Assembly: GCA_947381875.1 (NCBI GenBank)
Contig: CANCXY010000070.1
Span: 1 to 13,384, forward strand
Source of the DNA: an uncultured Clostridia bacterium
GTDB lineage: Bacteria > Bacillota > Clostridia > Oscillospirales > Ruminococcaceae
DNA length: 13,384 bases
Direction: 5' to 3'
Part shown: piece by piece, positions 5,779 through 12,785 of the stretch
Layout: each line of letters opens with the position of its first letter
Position numbering within the stretch: the stretch's first letter is position 1
Notes under the pieces: generated by a model
What the model was told of the DNA's origin: nothing
Databases searched by the model: none
The model's input: the letters and a program-made list of their open reading frames with translations, nothing else
Program-made: the position numbers and the translations under genes

Positions 5779-6693
5779 ATGAAATCAATCATTGACGTAG
5801 AGCATTTTTCCAAGCGCTACGGGGGCTTCACCGCTGTAGATGATATTTCCTTCACCGTGGACGAGGACAGTATTTTCGCCTTTCTCGGCCCCAACGGTGC
5901 GGGGAAAAGCACGACCATCAACACCCTCTGCACCATTTTGGACCCGACAGAGGGCAGCATTCACATCAATGGCCACGATGTGTCCACGGAAAAAGCCGCC
6001 GTCCGGCGGGATATCGGCATCGTATTTCAGGACTCCACCCTGGATGAAAAAATGACGGTGGAGGAAAACCTGAAGTATCACTGCGCCTTTTACAGGGTCC
6101 CCAAAAACGAGGTCCGGGAACGCATCGGCTTTGCCCTTGATCTGGTGGAACTGAGCGACTGGAAGCGGGTCCCGGTGGGCAGTCTGTCCGGCGGCATGAA
6201 GCGTCGGGCAGAGATTGCACGGGGGCTGGTCCACTACCCCAAAGTTCTCTTTCTGGATGAACCCACCACCGGGTTGGACCCCCAGACCAGGGCCAATGTG
6301 TGGGCCTATATCCAGCAGCTCCAAAAGCAAAAGGGCATGACCATATTTCTCACCACGCACTATATGGACGAAGCGGAGGTCTGCGGTAAGATCGTCATTA
6401 TGGATCATGGGAAAATCGTGGCCCAGGGCACGCCGGAGGATCTGAAGCACGCGTATACCGGCACAGAAGTAGATGTGCTGAGCGCCTATCCCCAGGCGCT
6501 GGAAACGGCCCTTCGGGAACGGGGCGTTCCATGTGCGCTGGTGGGAGACCGGCTGGTGTTCCACACTCATAACGCAGCCGCCGCCCTGGATTTTTTATCA
6601 GCCCATCGGGATGAAATACAAGATTTTGAAGTTAAAAACGGGACACTGAACGAGGTGTTCCTTGCAATCACAGGAAGGGAGATAAGAGGATAA
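5779..6693 (+). CDS. DrrA-like ABC transporter ATP-binding protein
   Basis: 304 residues with all ABC ATPase motifs: Walker A GPNGAGKST (37-45), Q-loop VFQD (82-85), signature LSGGMKRR (136-143), Walker B VLFLDEPTTGLDP (156-168) and H-loop H194 in TTHYMDEAE. The length and the C-terminal LNEVFLAITGREIRG fit the daunorubicin-resistance DrrA/CcmA group that powers drug export. The start at 5779 follows AGGAG (5766-5770) by 8 nt; an in-frame ATG at 5668 would overlap the MarR gene and run through the terminator hairpin, so I rejected it. Its stop overlaps the start of the permease gene (TAATG), indicating a two-gene transporter. The substrate cannot be read from the sequence. Confidence 0.93.
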   Translation: MKSIIDVEHFSKRYGGFTAVDDISFTVDEDSIFAFLGPNGAGKSTTINTLCTILDPTEGSIHINGHDVSTEKAAVRRDIGIVFQDSTLDEKMTVEENLKYHCAFYRVPKNEVRERIGFALDLVELSDWKRVPVGSLSGGMKRRAEIARGLVHYPKVLFLDEPTTGLDPQTRANVWAYIQQLQKQKGMTIFLTTHYMDEAEVCGKIVIMDHGKIVAQGTPEDLKHAYTGTEVDVLSAYPQALETALRERGVPCALVGDRLVFHTHNAAAALDFLSAHRDEIQDFEVKNGTLNEVFLAITGREIRG

Positions 6694-7535
6694 TGAATCC
6701 GGTTGCTGCTATTGTACAGAGGAATTTGCTCAACTATATCCGCAGTAAAGGGCGTCTCTTTGGGAGCCTCTTTATGTCCATGTTCATGCTGGTGATGTTT
6801 TCCTTTTTGATGCGCTCCTCTATGAGCGGCGTGGACACGCCTATGAATTACCTCATCGCCGGGGTTATCATTATGAGCGTATTCCAAACCAGCGTCAACA
6901 ACTCCTCCGACATTCTCTCCGACATCGCCAGCGGCTATATGAAAGAGGTGATGGTAGCCCCTATCTCCCGCTCCCAGATTTCCATGGGCCATATTCTATC
7001 CGGGACAGTAGTGGCCGCTTTGCAGGGCGCAGTCACAATGCTCGTCGGCGTGGTTCTGGGCCTGCGGGTGAATATCCTGCAAATGCTGTTGATGGTTCTG
7101 GTAATGTTCCTCTCGGCCATGACCTTTGGCGCCATTGGCCTGTTTTTAGCCACGGCTTCCCGGAACTCCCCCGCCTTTCAGACCCTCAGTTCCATGATCA
7201 TGATGCCCCTGACCTTTGTTTCCGGGGCGTATATTCCCACCACTATGATACCCGGTTTCCTGCTCCCCCTTGTATACCTGAACCCTCTGACCTACACCAC
7301 TTCCATCTTCCGTTATGTTGCTCTTGGGGCTTTTTCTTTGAGCCGGATGGAACTGGTGGAGCAGGGCATGGCCTTTGCGATTGGCGGTTTTGTCATTACC
7401 CCATGGATGGGGCTTGCCATCACAGCGCTGATTGGCGGCGTGTTTTTCACGTTGTGCGTGGTGAAATTTAATCGGGCAGACTTTTCCACCATCAAGGTAG
7501 CCAGGGCCGTCCAGGGCGGCGGCCCCAGAAGATAA
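6693..7535 (+). CDS. DrrB-like ABC-2 type permease
   Basis: 280 residues with about six hydrophobic segments: near residues 23-42 (LFGSLFMSMFMLVMF), 52-72, 105-130 (TVVAALQGAVTMLVGVVLGL), 132-155, 165-190 (MIMMPLTFVSGAYIPTTMIP) and 230-255. The FVSGAYIP and LNPLTY stretches are typical of ABC-2 drug/polysaccharide exporters of the DrrB type. It overlaps the ATPase gene by one base and ends 12 nt before the next ATPase. It would form the membrane channel driven by the 5779-6693 product. Substrate unknown; a drug is plausible because of the MarR regulator. Confidence 0.9.
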   Translation: MNPVAAIVQRNLLNYIRSKGRLFGSLFMSMFMLVMFSFLMRSSMSGVDTPMNYLIAGVIIMSVFQTSVNNSSDILSDIASGYMKEVMVAPISRSQISMGHILSGTVVAALQGAVTMLVGVVLGLRVNILQMLLMVLVMFLSAMTFGAIGLFLATASRNSPAFQTLSSMIMMPLTFVSGAYIPTTMIPGFLLPLVYLNPLTYTTSIFRYVALGAFSLSRMELVEQGMAFAIGGFVITPWMGLAITALIGGVFFTLCVVKFNRADFSTIKVARAVQGGGPRR

Positions 7536-7547
7536 GGAGGGGCAGCG

Positions 7548-8432
7548 ATGGAATTGCGGCTGGAGCAGATCGCAAAAAATTACAAAGATAAGAAAGTTTT
7601 GAAGGGCATTTCCCTCACCATGGGCACCGGGGTTTATGGGCTTCTCGGCCCCAACGGGTCGGGCAAAACCACGCTCATTCGCATTCTGGCGAACGTCCTG
7701 CGCCCCGCCAGTGGCCGGGTGCTGTATAACAACGCGGATATCCAAACGGCAGGGGACAAATACCGGGCCAGGATTGGCTACCTGCCCCAGGATGTAGCCT
7801 TTTACAGCGACTTCACCGGACGGGACTATCTGGAATATTCGGCGGCCCTGAAATGGATGGAAAAGCGCCGGGCGAAGGAGCGAATCGAAAATTTGGCACG
7901 CACGGTCGGCTTATGGAACGACCTATGCCGAAAATGTGCCGCCTATTCCGGCGGCATGCAGCGCCGGCTGGGCATTGCCCAGGCCCTGCTGGATGACCCG
8001 GCGATCCTGATTTTAGATGAACCGACTTCCGGCCTGGATCCCTTTGAGAGGATCAAGTTTCGCAATATCATTTCCGCTTACTCCAGGGACCGGCTGGTGC
8101 TGCTGTCCACCCATATCGTCTCCGATGTAGAGCATATCGCCGCCCAGATCATGATGATGGAACAGGGCACCATTCGGCACATCCACACCGGCAGAGAGTA
8201 CCTGGATATGATGAAACAGAAGGTCTGGCTGGCGGAAATGCCCGCCGGGGCACTGATGGAGTATCAGAACCGGGCAGTCATCAGCAATGTGGCCGCCAGG
8301 GGGGACATAATGGAAGTGCGGGTCATCGACGAGAATCGGCCAAGCCCCGACGCCAGGCCCGCAGCGCCCACTTTGGAGGACGCCTATCTCTATATTTTCA
8401 ACTATTTGCCCCAGCGGGCCGGGAGGGAATGA
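7548..8432 (+). CDS. second ABC transporter ATP-binding protein
   Basis: 294 residues; AAGGAGG (7534-7540) is 7 nt before the ATG. Motifs are Walker A GPNGSGKTT (34-42), Q-loop LPQD (79-82), signature YSGGMQRR (133-140), Walker B ILILDEPTSGLDP (153-165) and H189 in STHIVSDVE. The signature begins with Y rather than L, as in some lantibiotic-immunity and antimicrobial-peptide ABC groups. The C-terminal third (residues 215-294) is a divergent accessory region. The 8435-9484 product is the obvious partner permease. With the preceding pair it makes two complete exporters in one operon, or one heteromeric system; the sequence does not decide between them. Confidence 0.92.
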   Translation: MELRLEQIAKNYKDKKVLKGISLTMGTGVYGLLGPNGSGKTTLIRILANVLRPASGRVLYNNADIQTAGDKYRARIGYLPQDVAFYSDFTGRDYLEYSAALKWMEKRRAKERIENLARTVGLWNDLCRKCAAYSGGMQRRLGIAQALLDDPAILILDEPTSGLDPFERIKFRNIISAYSRDRLVLLSTHIVSDVEHIAAQIMMMEQGTIRHIHTGREYLDMMKQKVWLAEMPAGALMEYQNRAVISNVAARGDIMEVRVIDENRPSPDARPAAPTLEDAYLYIFNYLPQRAGRE

Positions 8433-8434
8433 GA

Positions 8435-9484
8435 ATGCCGCTGTTTCGATTTGAGCTGCGAAAGCTTCTGCTGAATAAGAAAACCCTGATTTTACTTGCG
8501 TGCCTGTTGGCGCTTTACAGTGCCGTCGGCCTGACCTCTACCATGTTCCTCATCGGCAGCGGCGACAGCTACCGGGCCTACGAAAAGCTGGCCGTGGACT
8601 GGGAAGGGCCGCTGGATGAAGAAAAAGCGGCGCAGGCTGAGAAGATCTATCAGGAAGTGGCCGCCCGTTATGGGACGGATGAGCGGGCGATTGCCCGGAG
8701 CATCAAGGATCAGCCGGAAGCAATTCTGGCGGTGAACTATCACAGCTATGTGGAACGGCTGAAGGACGGCGGCGATATCCAGCCGGATTTCGCCAATATC
8801 CTTCTGTGGGAGAACCTGTTCAACAACTGGGGAACCCACATGATGCAGTTTCTGGTATTTGTACCCCTCGCCTTTGTGATTGCCCCGGTGTTTGCCATAG
8901 AGCGCACCAGCGGTATGGATGACCTGATTTTAAGCGCCCGGCATGGGCGAAAGAAGATCGTCACGGCCAAGCTGCTGAGTGTGTTGGCGGCCTCCGCCGC
9001 GGTGGTGGTCCTGTACCTGACAGCTACGTTTGCGTTCGGTTTTCTCTCTCATCACAGCTTTCACGGCTGGAACGCCGCCATTCAGTCCATTCCCGCTTAT
9101 GCCAAGTCCCCCTATGGATTCAAGGTTTGGCATCTGGCGGTGGTGGGTGCCCTGTGGCTGCTTTTCACCGGCCTCGTCTATGGCCTGATGATTGCGTTTG
9201 TTTCCTCAAAAATGAGCAGCCAGATAGGGGCAGCGGGGGTCAGCCTTACCCTGCTCTTTGTGAATGTGGGGCTGGCCGCCATGGGGGAAATCGTGGTTCA
9301 GCGGCTGGGGCCCTTGGTAGATTTCGGTCTTGCCAATGTAACGCTGATGCAGGAAGTTTTTGGAGAGTATAAGGTATTTGATTTTCTGGGTCTGCGGCTT
9401 GCCTACCCTGTGATGTCAATGCTCGTTCTCACCCTTCTTGCCGCTGTGATGGTGCTTGCCGCCTATCGGGGGCAGAAGAAATAG
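8435..9484 (+). CDS. ABC-2 type membrane permease with large extracytoplasmic loop
   Basis: 349 residues from the ATG at 8435, which is 7 nt after GGGAGGG (8421-8427). An ATG at 8429 (two residues longer) overlaps the preceding stop as ATGA and is the alternative, but its spacing to the ribosome binding site is too short. Six hydrophobic segments are visible. The first (residues 16-38) is followed by a hydrophilic loop of about 90 residues rich in Glu, Lys and Asp, probably outside the cell; the other five are in the C-terminal two thirds. DDLILSARHGRKKIVTAK between segments 2 and 3 is typical of the cytoplasmic coupling region of this permease type. It is the last gene of the MarR-ABC operon. 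I see no catalytic motif and cannot name a substrate. Confidence 0.85.
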   Translation: MPLFRFELRKLLLNKKTLILLACLLALYSAVGLTSTMFLIGSGDSYRAYEKLAVDWEGPLDEEKAAQAEKIYQEVAARYGTDERAIARSIKDQPEAILAVNYHSYVERLKDGGDIQPDFANILLWENLFNNWGTHMMQFLVFVPLAFVIAPVFAIERTSGMDDLILSARHGRKKIVTAKLLSVLAASAAVVVLYLTATFAFGFLSHHSFHGWNAAIQSIPAYAKSPYGFKVWHLAVVGALWLLFTGLVYGLMIAFVSSKMSSQIGAAGVSLTLLFVNVGLAAMGEIVVQRLGPLVDFGLANVTLMQEVFGEYKVFDFLGLRLAYPVMSMLVLTLLAAVMVLAAYRGQKK

Positions 9485-9488
9485 AACA

Positions 9489-9585
9489 GGGCGGCCTTCC
9501 ACCGCCCCCCAAAGGGCGCTGCCCTTTGGAATCCTGCCAGAGGCGCTGCCTCTGGACTCTGCCAAAGGGGGCAAGCCCCCTTTGG
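9489..9585. repeat. tandem hairpin array at the end of the ABC operon
   Basis: Four hairpins in a row: GGGCGG/CCGCCC (9489-9494 with 9502-9507), CCAAAGGGC/GCCCTTTGG (9509-9517 with 9521-9529), CCAGAGGC/GCCTCTGG (9537-9544 with 9548-9555) and CCAAAGGGGGC/GCCCCCTTTGG (9562-9572 with 9575-9585). It begins 4 nt after the permease stop codon. It is the same family as the array at 614-703, and both have the same orientation relative to the gene they follow. None has a U tract. Confidence 0.8.
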
Positions 9586-9596
9586 AAACCCATTAT

Positions 9597-9630
9597 GCGC
9601 GGCAATTTCATTGCCGCGCGGACAATTTTT
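9597..9630 (+). terminator. possible terminator of the ABC operon
   Basis: GCGCGGCAA (9597-9605) pairs perfectly with TTGCCGCGC (9611-9619), loop TTTCA, followed by GGACAA and five T (9626-9630). The U tract is six bases away from the stem, so efficiency is uncertain. Confidence 0.5.
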
Positions 9631-9638
9631 GTTGATGG

Positions 9639-9659
9639 AAAAGGTGCGGGACGCCTTTT
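9639..9659 (-). terminator. weak terminator-like hairpin after the SGNH hydrolase gene
   Basis: AAAAGG (9639-9644) pairs with CCTTTT (9654-9659) around a GC-rich 9-nt loop, 13 nt beyond the minus-strand stop codon. It reads similarly on both strands, so it could serve the convergent genes on either side. Confidence 0.35.
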
Positions 9660-9672
9660 CGTACGCAATGGG

Positions 9673-10263
9673 TCAGGCGAGCGCCTGGCGGATATATGCC
9701 GCCGCCTGCGCGGCGCAGCGGCGGTAGCCCTCCGGCGTCAGGTGCAGTTTATCCTCGCATTTGTAATATCCCGCGTCTTCTTTGCACAGGGCGTAGAGGT
9801 CATTGACCGGGATATGTTCCGCGTCCATGAGCTGTCTGGCCGCTTCGTTATATTGGCGCACCCACGCGTCGTCGTAGGCGATGCCCTGCGCGCCCGTGCC
9901 CGTGTTGTCCGCCGCGCTGCCGTGGGAAAGTACCGGCGTGGTGGTGGCGAAGATGATCTTCGCGCCGTTGTGCCGGATTTCCCCGATGATCCGCCGCAGG
10001 AAATGAAGATATTCGTCTACCGGGTGCATCGGCGTGTGCATGGGCGCCTCAATGTTCATATCCCAATACCCGTTGTTCCAGTGTACAACGTCGAACGCGC
10101 CGTATTTTTTGAACATCTGGTTCGCCTGCCAGAGCGTATAGGCGGCAAAACGCCCGTTGTCTTCGGCGTCGTACAGCACGTCGCATTCCCCCGCCAATTC
10201 CTGGCGGACATAGTCCTGGTAGCCCATGCGGATGGAATCGCCCAGCAGCAAAACTTTTTTCAT
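9673..10263 (-). CDS. SGNH/GDSL-family hydrolase
   Basis: 196 residues. SGNH motifs are in order: block I LLGDSIRMGY with nucleophile S10, a block II glycine around G37 (DAEDNGR), block III WNNGYWD with N63/N64, and block V DKLHLTPEGY with D171 and H174. These make up the Ser-Asp-His triad and oxyanion hole of esterases and carbohydrate deacetylases. No signal peptide is visible, so it is probably cytoplasmic. It stands alone on the minus strand with its own promoter (10328-10300) and an AAGGGGGA-type ribosome binding site about 10 nt upstream. The substrate is unknown; acetylated sugars or short esters are the usual candidates. Codon habits resemble the GC-rich van genes, unlike the ABC genes beside it. 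Confidence 0.9.
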   Translation of the reverse strand: MKKVLLLGDSIRMGYQDYVRQELAGECDVLYDAEDNGRFAAYTLWQANQMFKKYGAFDVVHWNNGYWDMNIEAPMHTPMHPVDEYLHFLRRIIGEIRHNGAKIIFATTTPVLSHGSAADNTGTGAQGIAYDDAWVRQYNEAARQLMDAEHIPVNDLYALCKEDAGYYKCEDKLHLTPEGYRRCAAQAAAYIRQALA

Positions 10264-10299
10264 GGTAAAAAATCCCCCTTTATTTTGAATCGTGCCGCT

Positions 10300-10328
10300 A
10301 TTATACCGCGCGCCCGCCTGTTTGGCAA
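10300..10328 (-). promoter_or_regulatory. sigma-A-type promoter of the SGNH hydrolase gene
   Basis: On the minus strand TTGCCA (10328-10323), a 17-nt spacer and a perfect TATAAT (10305-10300). Transcription would start near 10293, about 30 nt before the ATG. Confidence 0.8.
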
Positions 10329-10343
10329 GCGCCTATCAAATCC

Positions 10344-10432
10344 GGGCGTGTCCGCATCGCGGAGCTATTGCCGTGTATTTCCCCGCCCGTAGGGCGGGGA
10401 AATACACAAAAACTCCCGTTTGGGACACGCCC
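10344..10432. mobile_element. 89-bp MITE-like element with 8-bp target duplication
   Basis: GGGCGTGTCC (10344-10353) and GGACACGCCC (10423-10432) are perfect 10-bp terminal inverted repeats. TCAAATCC flanks the element directly on both sides (10336-10343 and 10433-10440), a clean 8-bp target duplication. The centre is a perfect 16-bp-stem hairpin (10373-10388 with 10392-10407, loop GTA) of the TGTATTTCCCCGCCC type. No coding capacity. It sits just upstream of the -35 box of the SGNH hydrolase promoter (8 bp from box to duplication). An 8-bp duplication and ends starting GGG fit IS256- or ISL3-type transposases, but this is inference. Confidence 0.7.
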
Positions 10433-10514
10433 TCAAATCCAACAGGAAATTTTTAATTTAGACAAATTGAGTATAAATGCCTGTTTTTTTGCGCATTGCC
10501 TCCTGACTTGTCCA

Positions 10515-10543
10515 TTGTTTGCGGCGCGGCGGTTTATTACAAT
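10515..10543 (+). promoter_or_regulatory. candidate promoter of the radical SAM gene
   Basis: TTGTTT (10515-10520), a 17-nt spacer and TACAAT (10538-10543). Transcription would start near 10550, leaving a leader of about 105 nt that contains the hairpin at 10584-10610. Confidence 0.5.
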
Positions 10544-10583
10544 AAGAGTATCAAAAACAGCCGCGGCCGACAGCGTTTTGTCT

Positions 10584-10610
10584 GTTTTCCCTCCCTGCGG
10601 GAAGGGAAAC
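10584..10610. repeat. imperfect hairpin in the radical SAM leader, possibly the same palindrome family
   Basis: GTTTTCCCTCCC and GGGAAGGGAAAC pair with small bulges around loop TGC. CAAAAC at 10615-10620 can pair further with GTTTTG at 10575-10580. Size and layout resemble the CCCCGCC palindromes but the sequence is less similar. No U tract follows. Confidence 0.45.
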
Positions 10611-10656
10611 ACGCCAAAACAGGACGGCTCGATCATGATAAGGGAGTTGTAAAAAA

Positions 10657-12012
10657 ATGGGATTCAACGACACACTGAAAAAGTTTGGCATTGAGCATGC
10701 CATGAACTATCTCTACAAAGACCCGGAGAAAAACCTGCGCACCATCATGGACTGGGCGGACAGGTTCGCCGGGGATGAGTTTGCCGTCCAGCGCGGGATG
10801 ATCCGTGCAGCGATTGAGGACCCCGCCAACCCCTATTATTCCTATATCCGCCGCCTGATCACCGATGTCGACCCCAAAGTGATGAAAACGCTGGTGACGA
10901 ATTTCTTCATCAACGCAAACCTGATTGGCTGGCCCAAACAGGAAAAATTCCGCCAGGAATATGACTGCAATATCCCCTGGGCCATCCTGCTGGACCCCAC
11001 CTCCGCCTGCAATCTCCACTGTACCGGCTGCTGGGCCGCCGAGTACGGCAATAAGCTGAATCTGACGTTTGAGGAGATAGACTCCATCATCCAGCAGGGC
11101 AAGCAGCTTGGCGTTTATATGTATATCTACACCGGCGGCGAGCCGCTGGTCCGAAAATCGGATCTGGTCCTTCTTTGCGAAAAGCACGACGACTGCGTGT
11201 TCCTCGCCTTCACCAACGGCACCCTGATCGACGAGAAGTTTGCCGATGAGATGCTACGGGTAGGCAACTTCATCCCCGCCATCTCCCTCGAAGGCGACGA
11301 GGCCGCCACCGATTCCCGCCGGGGCACAGGTACCTATCAGAAGGTGATGCGGGCCATGTCCCTGCTGCGGGAACGCAAACTGCCCTACGGCATCTCCTCC
11401 TGCTACACCAGCCAGAACTATGACTCCATCACCTCCGATGAATATTATGACAGCCTGATCCGCATGGGCGCGTATTTTATCTGGTACTTCCACTATATGC
11501 CCGTCGGCAACGACGCCGTGCCGGAGCTGCTGCCTACCCCGGAACAGCGCCGGGCGGTCTACCACCGGGTGCGCAGGCTCCGCGCCGAAAAACCCCTGTT
11601 CGCGATGGATTTCCAGAACGACGCCGAATATGTGGGCGGGTGTATCGCGGGCGGGTTCCGCTACCTGCATATCAACGCGAACGGCGATGTAGACCCCTGT
11701 GTGTTCGTCCACTATTCCAACGCCAATATCCGGGAAATGAGCCTTTTGGACTGCCTGCGCTCCCCCATCTTTATGGCCTACCACCGAAACCAGCCCTTCA
11801 ACGACAATATGCTCCGCCCCTGCCCCATGCTGGAAAATCCCGAAAAACTGCGGCGGATGGTGGCCGAGAGCGGCGCGTACTCCACCGACCCCATGTCCCC
11901 GGAAAGCGTGGAACACCTTTGCGCCAAGTGCGACGCCTACGCCGAAAACTGGAAAGCGGAGGCGGATAAGCTCTGGGCCTGTTCCGGGCACTGCGGCGGC
12001 TGTCAGGGCTGA
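10657..12012 (+). CDS. radical SAM protein with SPASM-like Cys-rich C-terminus
   Basis: 451 residues; AAGGGAG (10640-10646) lies 10 nt before the ATG. An N-terminal region of about 110 residues precedes the radical SAM core. The [4Fe-4S] motif is CNLHCTGC (C118, C122, C125) and GGEP is at 160-163. After the barrel comes GGCIAGGFRYLHINANGDVDPC (C329, C348), a block typical of SPASM/twitch-type auxiliary cluster domains. More cysteines follow (C389, C422, C425, C442, C446, C449), ending in HLCAKC and CSGHCGGCQG. Several auxiliary Fe-S cluster ligands are therefore likely. SPASM proteins often modify peptides or proteins, but no precursor peptide gene is visible nearby. The convergent TetR-type regulator is the only obvious partner. 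The substrate is unknown; I recognise the architecture but not a characterised member. Confidence 0.9.
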   Translation: MGFNDTLKKFGIEHAMNYLYKDPEKNLRTIMDWADRFAGDEFAVQRGMIRAAIEDPANPYYSYIRRLITDVDPKVMKTLVTNFFINANLIGWPKQEKFRQEYDCNIPWAILLDPTSACNLHCTGCWAAEYGNKLNLTFEEIDSIIQQGKQLGVYMYIYTGGEPLVRKSDLVLLCEKHDDCVFLAFTNGTLIDEKFADEMLRVGNFIPAISLEGDEAATDSRRGTGTYQKVMRAMSLLRERKLPYGISSCYTSQNYDSITSDEYYDSLIRMGAYFIWYFHYMPVGNDAVPELLPTPEQRRAVYHRVRRLRAEKPLFAMDFQNDAEYVGGCIAGGFRYLHINANGDVDPCVFVHYSNANIREMSLLDCLRSPIFMAYHRNQPFNDNMLRPCPMLENPEKLRRMVAESGAYSTDPMSPESVEHLCAKCDAYAENWKAEADKLWACSGHCGGCQG

Positions 12013-12042
12013 ACGCTCCGGGCCCGTTCTCCCCGGCAGGAT

Positions 12043-12108
12043 CCGTGTATTTCCCGCCCATAGAGTCGGGATTGCACGAGGGAGTATTCCATGCGGGGAA
12101 ATACACGG
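12043..12108. repeat. palindromic element, long-loop member of the TGTATTTCCCCGC family
   Basis: CCGTGTATTTCCCGC (12043-12057) pairs with GCGGGGAAATACACGG (12093-12108), with one bulged G. The loop of about 35 nt includes CCATAGAGTCGGG. A 22-base stretch at 12093-12114, read on the minus strand, is identical to 10365-10386 in the 89-bp MITE, so the two are the same family in opposite orientation. It lies between the convergent radical SAM and TetR genes; no clear target duplication is visible. Confidence 0.7.
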
Positions 12109-12159
12109 CAATAGATACACGCAGGCCCCCTCGTTGGGTAGTTTCCGGCAGACAGATGA

Positions 12160-12192
12160 CGAAGGAGGAGGAGCATATGCTCCTCCCCTTCG
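12160..12192. other. near-perfect palindrome just after the TetR stop codon
   Basis: CGAAGG(A)GGAGGAGCAT and ATGCTCCTCCCCTTCG form a 16-bp stem with one bulged A (12166), starting 4 nt beyond the minus-strand TetR stop codon (12198-12196). No U tract follows on either strand, so it is not a standard intrinsic terminator, but it could block or stabilise the convergent transcripts. Confidence 0.5.
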
Positions 12193-12195
12193 CTG

Positions 12196-12738
12196 TTACC
12201 GTTTCAATGCCCGCCTGCTTGTGCCGCCTAAAAGGATGCAGAGCCGTTGCGCCAGGGCCATCATATCCTCCTGCATGCCGCCGTCCAGCCAGTCCAGCAC
12301 CAGCCCTACAATGGCGCACTTGTAAAAGTGGGTCAGGTCGGCAATATTTTCCGCCGACACGCTGCTGTCAGCGGTGAGGCCGCTGAAATAATCCTGCACA
12401 ACGGCAAGTACGAGCCGGTTGATATACGCTAAAAAGGTTTCCCGCGACACATAGCGGTATATGTGAAGAACCTTGTTTTTATTGCGCAGCGCGTATTGGA
12501 TCGCCGGGCGGATGCACTCCATAGGCTGGCCCGGCTGGAAATGGTTTTGAAGGAACTGTTGCGCCATATCCTTCATGATCTGCTCCACCAGCTCCGGGAT
12601 GTCCGAAAAGTGGTAATAAAACGTGTTCCGGTTGATATTGCAGCGCCCGACAATATCCTTGACAGTAATTTTGCTGATGGGTTTTTCATCCAGCAGTTGA
12701 TTGAATGCCTGCATGATAGCGCCTCGTGTCCCTTCCAT
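12196..12738 (-). CDS. TetR/AcrR-family transcriptional regulator
   Basis: 180 residues from the ATG at 12738, preceded by GGGGGAG at about 5 nt. An in-frame ATG at 12765 would add nine residues (MPIPKRGSG) but has a poor ribosome binding site and would begin only about 14 nt after the predicted transcription start. The N-terminal helix-turn-helix is at about residues 20-47: ISKITVKDIVGRCNINRNTFYYHF is the classic TetR block. The rest is an alpha-helical ligand-binding and dimerisation domain with no recognisable subtype. It is convergent with the radical SAM gene and may control it, or the lost gene upstream of 12830; neither can be proved. It has its own sigma-A promoter. Confidence 0.88.
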   Translation of the reverse strand: MEGTRGAIMQAFNQLLDEKPISKITVKDIVGRCNINRNTFYYHFSDIPELVEQIMKDMAQQFLQNHFQPGQPMECIRPAIQYALRNKNKVLHIYRYVSRETFLAYINRLVLAVVQDYFSGLTADSSVSAENIADLTHFYKCAIVGLVLDWLDGGMQEDMMALAQRLCILLGGTSRRALKR

Positions 12739-12785
12739 TCCGCTCCCCCTTTTTGGTATGGGCATGAAGTACTATGTCCTGGGCT

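Noticed and set aside
10441..10490. Terminator made by AACAGG...CCTGTTTTTTT
   Set aside because: The stem is only 6 bp with a loop of over 30 nt of AT-rich sequence, too weak to call.
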